Assembly (NCBI RefSeq): GCF_901933205.1
Contig: NC_044573.1
Location: 85,332,546 to 85,396,545, forward strand
Origin: Camarhynchus parvulus
Lineage: Eukaryota > Chordata > Aves > Passeriformes > Thraupidae
Direction of reading: 5' to 3'
Length of the DNA: 64,000 bases
Made by a program: the position numbers and the translations under genes. Shown here piece by piece: positions 1 through 14,079 of this stretch. How positions within the stretch are numbered: position 1 is the stretch's first letter; each line of letters opens with the position of its first letter. The notes below the pieces were generated by a model. That model was not told the origin of the DNA. It did no database searches and saw only the letters and a program-made list of their open reading frames with translations.

Positions 1-2851
1 GATGTATCTTAATTGCCTGGCTTAACAATATATTAAAGCACATCTTTGAATCTCAATATATGTGGATGTTTGCAAAGACTCAAATCCAGGGGCAGACTGC
101 CTTCAGCCATCTGTGCATGCAGGTTTATTTAACAGGTACTTTCATCAGGGAAGTCCTGAACAAAAGACAAAACCATGCACCTTTTTCAGGACAAAACCTT
201 TTCAGCCAGGACCGCAGTGTTCATATGGTGTGGGCACATCACCTTGGATCCAGAACATGCATTTTCTCATTAGCTATTCCATCTTTGTAAGTAAGGTCCT
301 AAATTCAATAACTGTCACTGGCAGGCCAATTTGTTTTTAACAGCTACTCTCTTTGCAAGACACCTTGTACTGCAGTCATGGGGTTTTTTTCATTTGAATC
401 ATATGGCTAAATATAATTATAGCTGTCAATTACTGTGTACTTTCAAAAACACAGAAAATGTCTTACATTGTATATAAGGCACCATTAGTGGAATTGTTTC
501 CTTCCTAATTGGCAGAGGTTGGAAGTGTTCTTCAGGCTTTTTGGGTTTCTTCTGTGCTTGCCCTCCCCCCATACTTTTCTTCAGGGGAAAAAAAAGCAAA
601 CACTAATTTTATCCAATGACATCTACATGTAAATACTTCAAAGAGCTGGCAGTGCCAACCAGAATATGGATTATAATAATCTGATGTAAGGCATTAAACC
701 TCCAGAAAACCTGATTTACTTATGCAATTTTTGACAAGGTTAACTTTAAATTCTTCACTAATCTGTGGGAGAGTTTCAACAGAAAAGGTAAACCACCTCC
801 TCATCAGGGCTAACCTACAGCTACCCTGGTGAGGACAGTCTGAAACGTGCCCTCTGTTAAAGGAGGGAAACACAGAACTCCTGCACCCTCACTCTGAGCT
901 ACAGTGAAGAACAGGAATATATTTGCGGATGGGGGAGAGGGGAGTGGGAAGTGGGATTGCCCGGACATTCCCCCTTTCCCTCTACAGTTTAAAGAGATAA
1001 ATGAGCCCTGAATGAATCTTGGAAAGCAAAAGTCGACCTAACCTTCCGCTAATGAAGCAGTCCTCTTAAAGCTACTACCTAATTACCTTACATCTCTTAG
1101 AATTTCACTCCAGGGGCTTTTAAAATACAGTCTTTTTCTTTATACCTCAAGCCTGGAGGTGACAGCCATATTTAGCATTCATTAAACCCTAGAAATGAGC
1201 ATGAGTTAGTCTCCATTTACACATCCGAACTCCTTTTCCTAAGCCCACAGAGGCACCTCCCAGCACCCAGTGGGGCATTTTATCAGCAGGCTTGGAGCTT
1301 ACTCTTGCTCTCAGTGTCTCCCTGGCTTGCTTCCCAAACACATTGACAGAAGGCACCTCTCAATGAAGGAACAGGGTGCTTTCAGCCTTAGTCAGGTTTG
1401 TCCACATGCTCAATAATCATCTCTCCAGCGTTTAAGTGCGTTATTCAGCTTTACTTTCAGAGACATAGCTTATTACTGAATTTTTCTCCTTCCATCTCTT
1501 CCTGCTGAATATCTGAATGCCAATTCTCTTTCAAGGAGCAAGGAACCATCAGCTGGCTGGGGCTTGGGAGGGTAACTGGTTGAGTTTTTTGGTTTTGATT
1601 TTCTCTTTTTTCCTCCAATTTTTCATGTCTGAGAGCAGATTTGGGATATATTTATAAGTTTGCAACATCTTGTTGGCTCCCACCAGAACTGTGTCAATGA
1701 GCACATATAACTTCAATGATCATTAAATGTTTCCAACACAGTCTTAGGAAACAAGCATTCCTTGGAGAATATATTACAACAAACTAACCTCCAGATTTCT
1801 TTCATAAACATACGATTCAATAATGATATCAGAGGTGATACAGCTCACCTCTGTTGTGGTAATTTTATTTACTGGATATTTTTAAAATATACTTCCTTGA
1901 AACTCACCTGGTAGTTATTGCAAAATTGCATTAAAAATTATAAACAGATGGTTCTCCCCACTTGCTGGCTATCAAATTCATATATCATCACTTTCTCAGA
2001 GGTGGTTAATATAAAACAGAAATGTTCAGCAGCCTTTAATAACCACTGGCTCCACAAACTATATTAAGCATATGAGGACAGCTTTCAGCAGCAAATATTT
2101 GCAAATATATTTTATCTCTCCAGAGTAATAGCCTCAACTATTGGCAGTGAATTTAAATTAGATTCATAAGATTTTGAGGGAGTCAAAATGCTGCAGGAAA
2201 ACATCTTACCTAAATAATAAGGATCTTGAAGTAAAAGATAAGATTAGATTATTAAATGATTTCTCTTTAAAAAATATTCCTATAGAATGAGAGACTTCAC
2301 ACAGCAGTTCATGCACCTCATGACTACTCCCTCAGTTTTACAAAAGAATTTCAATAATGTATTGCAAGTGAATATAAAATACCATAACTACTACAAATTT
2401 TTATTCACTTAAAATAAAATACCTGTACTGTGCAATTCAGAAGTTAAATTTTGCAAAATGACAGTTTTCTACAATTATTGAAAATACTGAATTATGTTGT
2501 CAGACTCCATCTGGATCCTAATTTAAGAATGCATACATAACATACATTCCAACTGAAAAAACCTATATCATTAAGCCTAAGAAGGCTTAATGGTATGTGA
2601 AAAATCCGTAGTAAATGTAATTTGGAGCATCTCTATTGCTGAGGTAAGACACTGCCTTGCTTCTTAGAGGCAAAAAAGTCTTCTCACTTTCTGAGCTAGT
2701 TCAGAGAATACAACTGAAATTCATTCATCTTTTTTTTTGATGAGAAGTGCAGTAGAGGTATTTTCTTCAAGGTATATGACCTCTACAATGTATCTAGCAA
2801 CACTGTACCATAGCAAAATGTATTTTAAGAAGCAATTTGTAAAGTAAAATG

Positions 2852-2943
2852 TAGTGGAGGATGTCCCTGCCCATGGGAGGAGGGCTGGAACTAGGTGACC
2901 TTTAAGGTCCCATTTCATGAATCTATGGCTCTGTGATGATGAT
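2852..2943 (+). mobile_element. CR1 LINE, 3'-terminal fragment
   Basis: The segment follows the conserved CR1 3' end: GGATGTCCCTGCCCATGGGA, then GGAACTAGGTGACCTTTAAGG, ending in the degenerate tail ATGAATCTATGGCTCTGTGATGAT. Only the last 90 bp or so are present, the usual severe 5' truncation of this family. The minus-strand open frame covering it is not a gene. Confidence 0.85.
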
Positions 2944-4551
2944 AAGCTTCCAATCCAGTGTCTCATATATAGGAGTATCAGGCAACCTGAAAAAAAATAT
3001 GAAGCTCTAATCTTTCTAAGTGATGTGAAGATCAAAAAGATCTCAAATTAACCATTCTTGGATGAAAGATGAACTTTCATCAAGAACTACTTCAGGAATG
3101 TTTTTCAAACTAGTTACATGTTCCAGATAGAAATCAGTACATAGAATATTAGAGTCCATAAAAAGAGAAAGGATAATAATAATTGCCTAAAAGATCATGG
3201 GGAGGGGTCTATAAAACTGGTAAAATACACAAGTAAGCATCTTAATTTCTGTGTACAACCCAAACAATTTAGAGGCAAACAACTTACTGGTTTGCACATA
3301 CTTACCAAAAGAAAGTGTCATTTGCTGATTTAACACAGAATGTTATTCTTTCTAAGAACAGAACTGCAATACAGTATTGCAAATCAAACACTATCTGTTC
3401 ACAAAGAAAAATCTGAATTTCTACTTAGTCAGGTATCTTACTGAGACTAAAATATTTTCTCTAAGTAAGAAAAAGAAATATTTTCATTGCAGATAGAATT
3501 AAGATTACATGAAAATTTGTTTGATTAAATGACTGTGATATAAAAATGAGTTAATGAATTAGGAAAAAATAGGAAATCATATGAGATGCTAGCCTAAGAA
3601 TTAAAAAGTAATTAAAAAAACATGCAGGAAAGGTCTTGTCTAACGGTAAAGCAAAAAACTAGAGAAGGAATACATAAGGGTGTTGAATAAAATATTTACA
3701 AATGTTTATGTGAGGCAGCAAAATGAAACTACAAAATTTTAAAGAAAAATAGATTTTTAAATAATTCAGCTTTTAAATAAAAAAAATTAGAATGTTCTTC
3801 CCAATGCCTGCATATAGGATAATTTTGCATACACAGAAAGCCAAAAGCAGAGCAGAGCAGATCTTCAGCAGGACATGTGCTTGCAGTCTTGGGCACATGT
3901 TGTAGTGGCTTTACCCCTCTGCAGCGCCCCAAGCTTTAGGATTGAACATCAGTCTGGGAGCTTTCCACCTCTTAAAACTTGGGGATAGACTCTGAGGTGT
4001 CCCTGAAACAGTCTTAACAGAAGAATCTTGTAATGCAGAGCAGCAGGAAGGATGGGAAGAACATTTAGGATTGAATTTAGGGAGTTCTGAGTTTTGCCTG
4101 CCTCTTGATGCCATGGCAGGATGCACTGCGTTCTGAGCAGCTCCTATCATCATTCTCTCAAGCACTGGTGCTCTTCCAGAAGAATTTGATGGTGAATGAA
4201 GTGTTGGCAATCAGCTGGGTCACTTGTGGCTGACCATGACTAAAGAGCCACTCCTCTGCGGAACATGCAAACACTTCACAGATGACTTACAGTCCATGAG
4301 CCATGCTTTGGGAATCCTTAAATGAAGCTTACACTGCTTTGAACAGATGAAAATAACATAAGGGGACAGTCACATGAAGTAAAAGTACACCCGTGTTCTT
4401 TAGAAAAGCACTTTAATTCAACTGTTCCAAACCAGTAGATCAGACAGCACTGCAACTCTTAAATATTTTTATGGTTTTCATTTGCACTGAAATCCACTTT
4501 GGTAATTAAAACTTATGTAATGATTACAGGGCATCAAGCAGTCATGGATGT

Positions 4552-4569
4552 AAAAAAAAAAAAAAAAAA
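4552..4569 (+). repeat. A18 homopolymer
   Basis: An uninterrupted run of 18 A. No AATAAA or recognisable retrocopy precedes it, so it is treated as a simple mononucleotide repeat. Confidence 0.9.
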
Positions 4570-6599
4570 TCCAGCAGCTTATTCTAGTTATTTGAGATTA
4601 ATTTCTTAACTCAAGGCATTAGGTCACTTTTCTGAACCTGAACACCCAGATTAATACTTTAGTGACAGTAAAGCAGACAGTATAAACATGCCCTAGAGCT
4701 TTTACCATGAATCAAACTTGGTTTTCTGATCTTACCAGCATGAACAGCTTGTAAATGCTGTTCCCAAAAGACTGTAGCTGTCTTACGGCTGGATAACATT
4801 CTGCCTGGAAGCCTCCGCCTGGAACTGCTGACAGGGTTTCTTGCCAGTACATTTCTTAAAGCTTAAATATCCATTTAACTGTGACTGACTAGTTGGGATA
4901 CAGAATGACCACCAAGATGCCTTCAGAGTACTCTTTTCCATTTTTCTTACTTTGAATAAATAAAATTCTTCCTGGTATTCTCCACTGAGAAATAAAAAGA
5001 ACAAGTTCTGAGCTTTTAAGTTTAGCTTCTCTTTCTTTACTTTGCTTCAAGGTATCAGCCTTTGAAAATGTTAAGGGAAGCATCCATTAAGGATAGACTG
5101 GAGTTAGAATGGTCTTCTCCCATTCTAATCTGAGAAAGAGCAGGTGTCCCATCACCATGATTACACCCTCTGATGAGACCTTTCTCCCACAGGCTATTTA
5201 TGTTATGTGAAAGCACTAAAAAACAGAAGTAAAAAAATACTGCATTTCTGTAAATTGGCCAGACATGGAATCTGGCAAATAAGCCTAGCCATGAATGCCA
5301 TCAAAGTGACTATCATATAATTAATAATCATTCAGAAGAAAGTGGAAAAATTGTTGAAAGAGTAACAAAGTAGCATGTGTCTATTCTGTCTGCATGCTTA
5401 GATTAAATAAACAATAAATGAAAGGAAATGACAGAGGATAGTCACAGCAGGTTGTCATTAGAAAGATGTAGCCTTTTAGATAGAACACTGTTGAAAGATC
5501 ACAAAATAAACCAGGAGGCTTGGTTGTTTGGGCTTCTTTATTTGCCCAGCTTTTAAAGAAGAATGCCAAACTCTGCATAACAGATGAAAAAGATACCATC
5601 AGGCACAGAATTTAAGTGAATAATGATCTAAAGGGAAACATCAAATGCTGGAAATCAACAGAATAAACAAACAGCCAAGTGAAGTTCAGCAGAAAAATAC
5701 TTACAATGATGGAACAACAACTGAGAGTGAGACTCAGTCATGGGCAATAATCATTTATTGTCAAGCACAAGTGAAAGAAAGGACAAGCTGGAAATATGGG
5801 GAAAAAAAAGGATAGAATTGTTTCACTACTTCAGCAATAATGAGCATAGGACAGAAATTAAAATTAGTAGGAGAAAGTCTGTGCTAGAAAAATGCTGGTT
5901 TGATTACAAAATCAAATACACAAACTGAGGAAATCTGATTTACACACAGATGTCTCTTTTGCATCTATACATCACTATATGTATCAGTGACCATATTTAA
6001 AAGAAAACCAGCACGAAAAATGATGGAACACTATCAGATTGACTCTAACAAGTACTTGTTTGCTGTGGCTTTGGATTTGTGCAAATATACCCAAATTCAA
6101 GCAGATTTATTTTCGTAATTTAAACTTTTGTGAGGCTGTTTTTCTCACACGTTCTTTCACTTCAGTTTTTCCTTCTGTTTTCTTTCTTCCATATGACTTT
6201 GGAGTTTTTGGGTTTGAGGAAGAAAAATTATATCATATATGTAAATTTTTTCATATTTATAAACACACGTGGGCCCTGCCAGCAGTGTAAAATAAATGCA
6301 TTCTACTTAAGTCGCATGCTGGCCTGTTTTATGTTATCACATTGTTGACCATATGAGATATGGAATTGTTGAGGGGACAGGAGAAATTGGTAATAAGAAG
6401 GAACAAGCCAGTGGAACTACATATTGAATGAAGAGAGGCAGTTCAGAGCATGACACAAAACCAGCTGTTGCATATATAACAACTATCCCTTTAAGCCTGT
6501 TCTGACCACTGAATTAAAAGAATATGGATATAATCAGTTCCAATTACAGAAAATCTGCCTATCCTGTGGAAATGTAATAGAATAGTTCATCCTCCTTAA

Positions 6600-6840
6600 T
6601 CCATGGAGTACTTATATATCTCTCTCCCCCCTCTTCTCTGATTTCCTCCCAGTTGATTCAGATATTTCTGGTTCTGAGGCGCTCAGAACTGTACACAATA
6701 ATAGATGTGTAGTCTAGCCAGTGAAATAGGGTCTGTTGTCATCTCTGAACGTGACACTATGCCCTTTCTCTGCAGGCAGCACTAATTATAAAATATTTCT
6801 CTGAACACGTTCATTCTATCATACATCTTACTGGGAAGAA
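6600..6840 (-). mobile_element. Probable old CR1 fragment
   Basis: The core CGCTCAGAACTGTACACAAT and following AGATGTGTAGTCTAGCCAGTG resemble the antisense CR1 segment GCCCAGAACTG-CACA-GT, then AGGTGTGGCCTCACCAGTG. The flanks on both sides are diverged, so the limits are rough. It could belong to the same old lineage as the element at 52.3-54.0 kb. Confidence 0.4.
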
Positions 6841-9800
6841 AGCTCATCCTGCCATTTTGGCATCCCACTCCTGAATATCACTGCAATCAGAGTAGTGTAA
6901 AAAGGATGAGCATCCAACAAGAACTTGAAACATAGGGGTATTTAAAAATGTATTTATTAGTACACTGTTTAATATGCATGTAAGTGGATACAGATGTCAG
7001 TTTCTCTGTGCTACATAAATTTGGGTGATGAATATTTTTAATTTTGCTTTTGAAAGTTTTTATTCACAAGATTCCAGATTGTCCCTATATATGGAAATAT
7101 TAAATGATATTAGGAAATTGTGCAAAGATATCTTTAGTGTGCACAGTTAATATTTCTGTCATGATTAAAACATCTCTTTAAAAGTATATCATCAGGTCAG
7201 AAAATGGGTGTAAATGTACAATATGTGAGTGACTGTTTAGACCCAGTCCACATCCTACAAAAATCAGCACAAACACTACTGTTGCCAGCAGAATATTTAG
7301 ACTTGTACTTCACAGTATTTCACAAGTGCATTAGAAGGTAACTGCTTTTTTGCCTACTCAAATAGTGATGCTGTTAAATCCCTATTCCTTAACAATAAAC
7401 AAGTATTTGCCTTCACCAATCAGTTCCCCAATTCTCAAAAAACCTCCAAAATCAAAACAAAACATACAGACCCTCCAAATTAAGATAATTTTGAGAAATC
7501 TTTTAATGTAATATTTGCAATGTTGTTCTGAAATTCTCTGGCATATTAGAATGCTTCAAGGTAAACAATAAAATATTTTTACTACTTATTTCACTACATA
7601 AATTCTCTATTCCTATGAAACTTATTATACAGTTACTGTCTTACCTTCTTTGTAATTAATAACATGGGACTTCTTTTTTTCCCCACTACTGATTAGATGA
7701 TAATGCCAAGAAAATTACTATTTCTAATCCACTTTGGAAGAAAACTGTGTGTGGATTGCTAATCTATAATTTGTGAAAGTTGACTCAGGAAGCAAGATAT
7801 GATCCAGCCTAGATGAAGGTGATTCTGAGACAGTTACCAAATATTACCTTTCCAGCAATGAGAAAAATTTAGGTCCCTCTGAAGTTAAAAACCACTTTGA
7901 ATCAGTATACTTAAAGAGAAAATTTTTATTGTCATGAAGAAGCATGTTTCACATGAACATATTAAAATTAATCAGTGTATATTTCAATGCAAATTCCAGC
8001 AGACTAAAATATACCTCTAAGACATCGAATTACAGACTTGTAGAATTTTGCCAATATACCTCATCAGACTTTATGTCCCCTTTAAAAGCTACTGATTCTG
8101 CCATAAACTATTTCAAAACCAACTAAAACTTCACAGCTGCTATATCAGACTGTAAGACCCATGAATATATGTATATGTTTCTTGATTTCACATAAGTGGT
8201 TTTATAAGAGCTATACAGGAAAATTCTTTCACTCCCTTAACTTCTGGTTCTGAAATCACTAGCATCCTTAAATCAGCAGGCTGTGTTTTTTTCCTTTTTT
8301 ACTTTAAGGTACAAACATCTGCCATAGAATCTAGGAAGTATCTAGAGTATATCTTAGTTAAAATTAAAATAAGGCATTAATGTCGGAACTGCAAGATGTT
8401 AACAATGCTTAAAACCAAAACTTCCAGAACTTCCTAAATATGCTCTAATTGGAAATTCTCAGCTTTGGAGATACTTCTTACAAAGAAATCCTATCAACTC
8501 CTGTCTGAACACACATCATTATGACTGAAAATGCATACTGACCTGGGGGAAGGTTATTACCTAAACTTTATAATCAGAAAATTGATCAATTCTCTTTCAA
8601 TTTCACTCAGTTACCTAGTACCTGTCTGCAGAGTTGATAAGACATGCAAGATTACAAAGGTGGGTTTTATCACTTACTTGAATAACACCTTTCGGGGTTT
8701 ATCAAACATGTTATCTTCCCTGAATTAACACAAAGAAAGGTGCATTTTATTTTAACACTATTATTAGTTGTCTGTTATTTACAACACATGGCACCAGAAA
8801 AAATGCAGTTAAAAATAATGTTATTATGGAAGTACTTACAACAACATTATATGAACTTAGAATGTTGTTGGAAAAAGGAGCTCTATGTTATATGAATTTC
8901 CATATACACGATTTTAGTTACAGAACACAAATGACATTTTATATTAAATTTTAAAATAATCCCGCATGGATTATAGATTTCTCCCATGTATTTGGCCCTT
9001 TCAAATTTGGAAGTAACTGCATCTGAAATACACCCATACACTTTGGCAGCTTTTTCCATGCAAATTTATAGCCAGAAATATGCCTGAAAATTTCGCATAT
9101 GTAGAAATACTGTATTTTGCTTGTAAGACTTTTCATCTCAAAGGAGCTCCATGGAAGAATCACACCTCTCTTCTTTATTACAGAGTAATAAATGAGTAAC
9201 TACTCAAAGGGACTCCAGAGAAATCAGTCAAAGTAATTTATAAAGTTATACTCAACTTATTTTTAAGTGTCTAAAGTTGTTATTGTGAAATATGCTAAGT
9301 GCAAATGCTAGGCGGAAAACTTTCTACAGAAAGCCAATAAATATTAAATAAATAGTCTCTATAACTTTTACCAGCATCTAATTTGTAGAAACCACTGTCT
9401 TACTGTTACAGATATTTCATTTTCTGCTCTGCAAAATATGTTCAAACATATCAGAAAAAAACATACAGCTTCTGATTTTGCAAAACCAGTTAACATGTTC
9501 TATCTAATAACTAGTTAGTAGGTTCCATCTGCTTCCATGGAAAACAACCCTTGAAATAAGTTTCTTACATGTTCTCAGACATTACTGCATCATACAGACA
9601 TGCATTATATTTTATTTATTCTCTTTTGCTTAATTCCTTCATGCGTTTTGTTTCAATTTTTAGAAATTTAACTATTCCATATTACCGGCTTGAAATGAGC
9701 TTGATGGTTTAAAAATATTTAACTCTCTGTACAGTAAAGTACAGATGATTACCATTAAATCCATTTTATTAGTAGTTGTTCTATTTATAGATAATTGATA

Positions 9801-10989
9801 TAAAGGAACTTCTTGGGACATCCAAAGTGTAATTTTCAGTAAAACTTCCCATCAACATTAAATATTAATTACTCCATATTATTAGTGATTTTTTTTCTTT
9901 AAAATCCACCAATTGACATGAAAATTGAACTGAATATGCCTCATTCCTATGAAATCTTCTAAGTCTGGCATATCCTCAAGTGCACTCTACAGCTGTCAGA
10001 ATTTTTACAGATTTCCTGAGAACAATTTTGCTACTTTTTTTTGGCACTTTGGGATGCAGATTTTTTCAAATATAATATTTCTAAGTTAATATTCAGACAG
10101 AGTAGTCTAAACTTCAGGATTTTCCAGTAAATAAGTGAACTGTATGAGAGGGAAGTAGTTTTTAGCATCAGCTATTATTTATAAATTTATTGCCAGGTAT
10201 TGTATGAGACTTAAACATTTACAAATCAAAACCCTACTTTGGCAGTGCAACTTGAAAACAAAAGACACAAGTGTGCCCTACTATCACAGAAATACTTAAG
10301 AATTATATGCAGATTTTATTTTTTGCTGTCTGTTCTAAGGTGCAACAATAAAAGTAAAATTCTGTACAGAAAAATGTTGTATTTATTGCCTTTAAAGAAT
10401 ACTACATGAATTACATTTATGCCTGTCTTCAAGCACCTGTATTTCCAAGGCAGAAGCTTAGGCTCTCTAACTCATCAGTGCACATGGACATTTATTCCCA
10501 AAGGACAAATTGAAAATAATGACTGAGCAACCTTTCTGGATATTTCTGGACTTTTGCCTGCACTTTGTGTGCTGTGTAAGATTACTGAGGGGGTTAGTCA
10601 ACATGAGGCTTTTTGTACCAGGTCACACCTTGCCCATTAATTCCTGAGAGTGATCAACAGCAGGTCATTAGAAAGCAGTTCAAGAGCAGGACAAATTGAA
10701 AGAAGTACTTCAGTGTTTAATTCTTCCAGTCATTTGTTTCTACAGAACATTTGCAGCTAGAAGTAATATCTTTCTGTTTATTCGCATCTAATACATTTTC
10801 CTTACATGAATTTGTATGTAGAGTTTTTGAATCCCATAGGATTTTGGCAGAGTTGCAGAGTTTAACTGTGCACACCTTGCAAGGTTACATTTTCTTTTTG
10901 AAGGATTGAACTTGCCACTTAAAGTATTTAAGTGATATACAGGTGTGTGGCTATATTAATATTTCAGCTTGGATCAGAAATATGCTTCT

Positions 10990-11205
10990 GAAGCAAGTCT
11001 GATCATTCACACTCACCAGGCTTGGACTGGACATGGCAGGGAGGACTCACTGCGCTGGTACATTGCTTTTGGGCAAAACAGACCTGGAAGATGAGCCCTT
11101 CAGTGAAGGCACTGAAATGGTTCCACCCACAAAGCAGCATTGCCATCAGCCCACAGGACCCAGCTAGAGCTATGCTTCTACTATGCCACATTACTTGTAA
11201 TTGAA
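10990..11205 (+). other. Unassigned GC-richer block, open on both strands
   Basis: A short segment with clearly higher GC than its surroundings and about 60-68 codons open on both strands. I recognise no protein or repeat family in either frame, and there are no clear splice sites at the edges. It is most likely an old unrecognised repeat or a chance open stretch; no function is proposed. Confidence 0.2.
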
Positions 11206-11699
11206 ACATAGCTTACTTTACCTAAGGAATTGTGGAACAGAATTATTTTTCATCCTCTTTTAGGGAGTCATTCCTTCCTTTTTCAGCTAAAACAGCAGTA
11301 CTTTCATCAGATCACAGGTTACTACAATCTCTCTTTATGTACACCAGTTCCTTCCCTGAGAATTAAATAGTATTTCCTGCCAGGAGGAGCATCTCAAAAA
11401 GTCCATGTATACCCAGAATAAAGGACAACATCAGACATTTACTTTCCCTTTTTCTTCCTTCAGGGAGAAAAAGAGAACAGTATTACTACTCCTTTTGTAC
11501 TGAAAGTCACAGCTGGATTGGCTTATAACTCAGGGGTCCAACCATAGTAACAGTTCCACTGCAACGACTGGATATGGTGTCCAAGACATTTGACACCCAT
11601 GACATGCTCTAGAGCTTTTTTTTATTATTATTAGGCCTACTAACTCTAAATACTACTATAAGCAGGAATATTTCCTCTGAATTCTCAGAGTATTAGTTT

Positions 11700-11860
11700 C
11701 TCCCTGGGTTTTATTGTTTGTTTTGGTGGTTTTGCCTTTTCTTTTGTTGTTGTTTATTGTTGCAATTTTGGAGTTTTAATGGTCTTTTTTCTTTTTTTTC
11801 CTGTTGTTTTTCTGTTTGGGTTTTGTTTGTGGGTTTTGTTTTGTCTAAATATTTTTTACA
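11700..11860 (+). repeat. T/G-rich low-complexity tract
   Basis: About 160 bp almost free of A, built of T runs separated by G (for example TTTGTTGTTGTTTATTG). It lies just left of the antisense LTR at 11.9-12.4 kb. Read in the CSMD1 sense direction it is A/C-rich. The open frames across it are compositional artefacts. Confidence 0.75.
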
Positions 11861-11924
11861 TTTGCACAGATATTTTAGAGTTCCTTTTTCCCCTAATATC
11901 AGGTGCAAAAGAAATTGTGTTAGT

Positions 11925-12385
11925 GTAAAAGATTGGAGGAGAGAAACAAATGGGTCAAGATAAAAGTTTTATTAGGGAGAAAAATGAGAGGAAAATAATA
12001 ATAATAATGATAGAAGATGATGAACAATGCAACTGCTCATCATCCACTGAGGTATGTCCAGCCTGTCCTTGAACAGGAGGCTGCCACCCCCAGACCAACT
12101 TCCCTCATTTTCTGTTCAGCATGGTGCCACATGGTTTGAGATATCCCTTTGGTCAGCTGATATCGGCTGACCCACCTGTGTCCTCTCCCAGTATCTTGTA
12201 CACCCCTGGTCTCTTTGCTGGCAGAGCAGTAGGAAAATCTGGAAAGCCTTTGCATCAGTGTCAGCCCTGCTAGACAAAAATTAAAACATCAGTGTTACCA
12301 GCACTGTTCTCATCCTAAATCCACAACACAGCACTGCACCATCCACTAGGAAGAAACTAACTCAATCCTAGCTGAAACCAGGACA
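11925..12385 (-). mobile_element. ERVL-type solo LTR, antisense to the plus strand
   Basis: Read on the minus strand it starts TGTCCTGGTTTCAGCTAGGA and continues with a motif like GAGTTAGTTTCTTCCTAGT, then GACCAAAGGGATAT, matching the layout I know for the common bird ERVL-type LTR (TGTGCTGGTTTTGGCTGGGA...). A polyadenylation signal AATAAA lies near 11970 (minus). I see no internal retroviral genes and no second copy next to it, so it is a solo LTR. The outer 3' limit and target duplication are uncertain. A TAA-type microsatellite interrupts it near 11995-12010. Confidence 0.7.
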
Positions 12386-13537
12386 GCAAGTAATACCTCA
12401 AGAGAGCCAAAATTGCCTCTCTACCTTACTGCATATTTTGAGTCTGTTTATCCCTACAGACTCAGCCACACATATTAATTTCTTTATGGTAAGATTTGGA
12501 TTCGTGTACCTCCCTGAATTTGGTGCATTTGGGGCCAAACGAATTGAAGAAAGCAAGATCTGTGATACGTGAAAAGTGCTGGTGCTGAGTCTGTGTATAT
12601 GTAAAAACAGAAAATGGACTGCTAAGAGAACATATATACACAAATTGCCCTTATGTTAGATGAGGGAGAGAAAATGAAAAATGGATGAGAAGAAAGTTAA
12701 ATTTGTGATTAAGGCTGACAGAGGCTATCAGAATATGAGACAAAGTGACAAGAAAAGAAAGAAGAAAATAAAAATTCAGGAGATGGAGGAGGAAAGAGTG
12801 TGAAGCAAGAAATTCTGCACTAGCTGAGATGTCAAGTTACAATGGAAGAAAAATAATTACATCCCACACTTTGAAGTTAGCATACCAAAATAGCTTATAC
12901 AGAAGAACTGGGAGATGAGAAAAATATTCCCGTGACCAGACATTTCTTTAAAACATTTTATTATAAGAACCAAATTTAGAATTTTGACAAGATTTTTATA
13001 CTACATAAGTTTTCATTTTCCTTATTAAGCTTTTGTTCTCAAAATGCTAAAGTAAATGGAGTATCTCACCTTACCTCTTTCTACCTTCCTATTAATTTCC
13101 TGAGGAATTAAAAAAGGCCAGGAGTATAATCACCTTTAGATGATATCCATAAATCACACTCTTATTTCATTTCCTAATAAGGCAGTAGAGCATACTATTC
13201 TGCAATTCTAAGATTCAACACTAGTCTTTCTACTGATGATCACCAATTGGCATCTGTATGTAAATAAGTAAAGGACTAGCCAGTTCAATAACGTCGCAGA
13301 AAATCTGCCCTCATATCCTGGGACATCCTGGAACAGTCCATATCCCAAAAGAGGTGGAGTTACTGCTTAGACAGTCTGTAAACCAAGCTCTATCACCACA
13401 GCAGGCACATAGATAGGAGCTAATGCTCCCAAAGCCAGGTAACATCATCTTTAAAAAGTGTAACATCTTCAATGTTAGGCTTTAAAAGATGTTAACATCT
13501 TATATTAGGCTTATTAGCAAGCCTAAAAACTTTGCCT

Positions 13538-14079
13538 CTTGAGGCTGCACCTCGAGTGCTGTGTCCAATTCTGGGCCCCCAATTTAGGAATGTTAGGAAT
13601 GTTAGGATGTTTAGGATGCTGGACCATGTGCAGAGATGGGCAACAGGGCTTGTGAAGGGTCTGGAACACAAGCCCTATGAGGAACAGCTGAGGCAGCTGG
13701 GGTTCTTTAGCCTGGCTAAAAGGAGGCTCAAGGGAGACCTTATCACTCTCTACAACTGCCTGAAATGAGCCTTGTGGGAGTTGGCCTCTTCTCCAAGGCA
13801 ACCAGCAACAGGACAAGAGGAAAGGCCTAAAGTTGTGCTAGAGGACTTTTAGGTTTAATTTTAGGAAAATAATTTCTTCAGTAAAAGAGTGATCAGGCAC
13901 TGGAACAGGCTGTGCAGATAAATGGTGGAATCACTATGCCTGCAAGTTTGTAAAAAACATGTGGATGTGGTACCTGGGGATGTGGATTAGTGGTGAACAT
14001 GGCAGTGCTGTGCTAAGGTTGGACATGATGTTCTCTGATGATCTTTTCCAATCTGAATGACTCTACGATTTTATGATTA
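13538..14079 (+). mobile_element. CR1 LINE fragment covering the ORF2 end and 3' UTR
   Basis: Recognisable CR1 landmarks in order: GGCTGCACCTCGAGTGCTGT, TCTGGGCCCC, GGTCTGGAACACAAGCCCTA, GAGGAACAGCTGAGGCAGCTGG, AGGAGGCTCAAGGGAGACCT, CACTGGAACAGGCTG, and the tail ATGACTCTACGATTTTATGATT. The reverse-transcriptase C-terminal frame is broken by changes, so this is a dead copy. Near its left end the expected coding sequence is replaced by a 9-bp tandem array (listed separately). Confidence 0.9.
13584..13618 (+). repeat. Short 9-bp tandem array inside a CR1
   Basis: Four head-to-tail copies of a unit close to TTAGGAATG (the last two vary by one base). They sit where normal CR1 reads on from CTGGGCCCCCCA into coding sequence, so they formed after insertion. 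Confidence 0.8.

Noticed and set aside
4552..4569. A18 run as the tail of a processed pseudogene
   Set aside because: No AATAAA and no recognisable gene body precede it.
13584..13618. TTAGG units as interstitial telomere sequence
   Set aside because: The unit is 9 bp, not a telomeric hexamer or pentamer, and lies inside a CR1.
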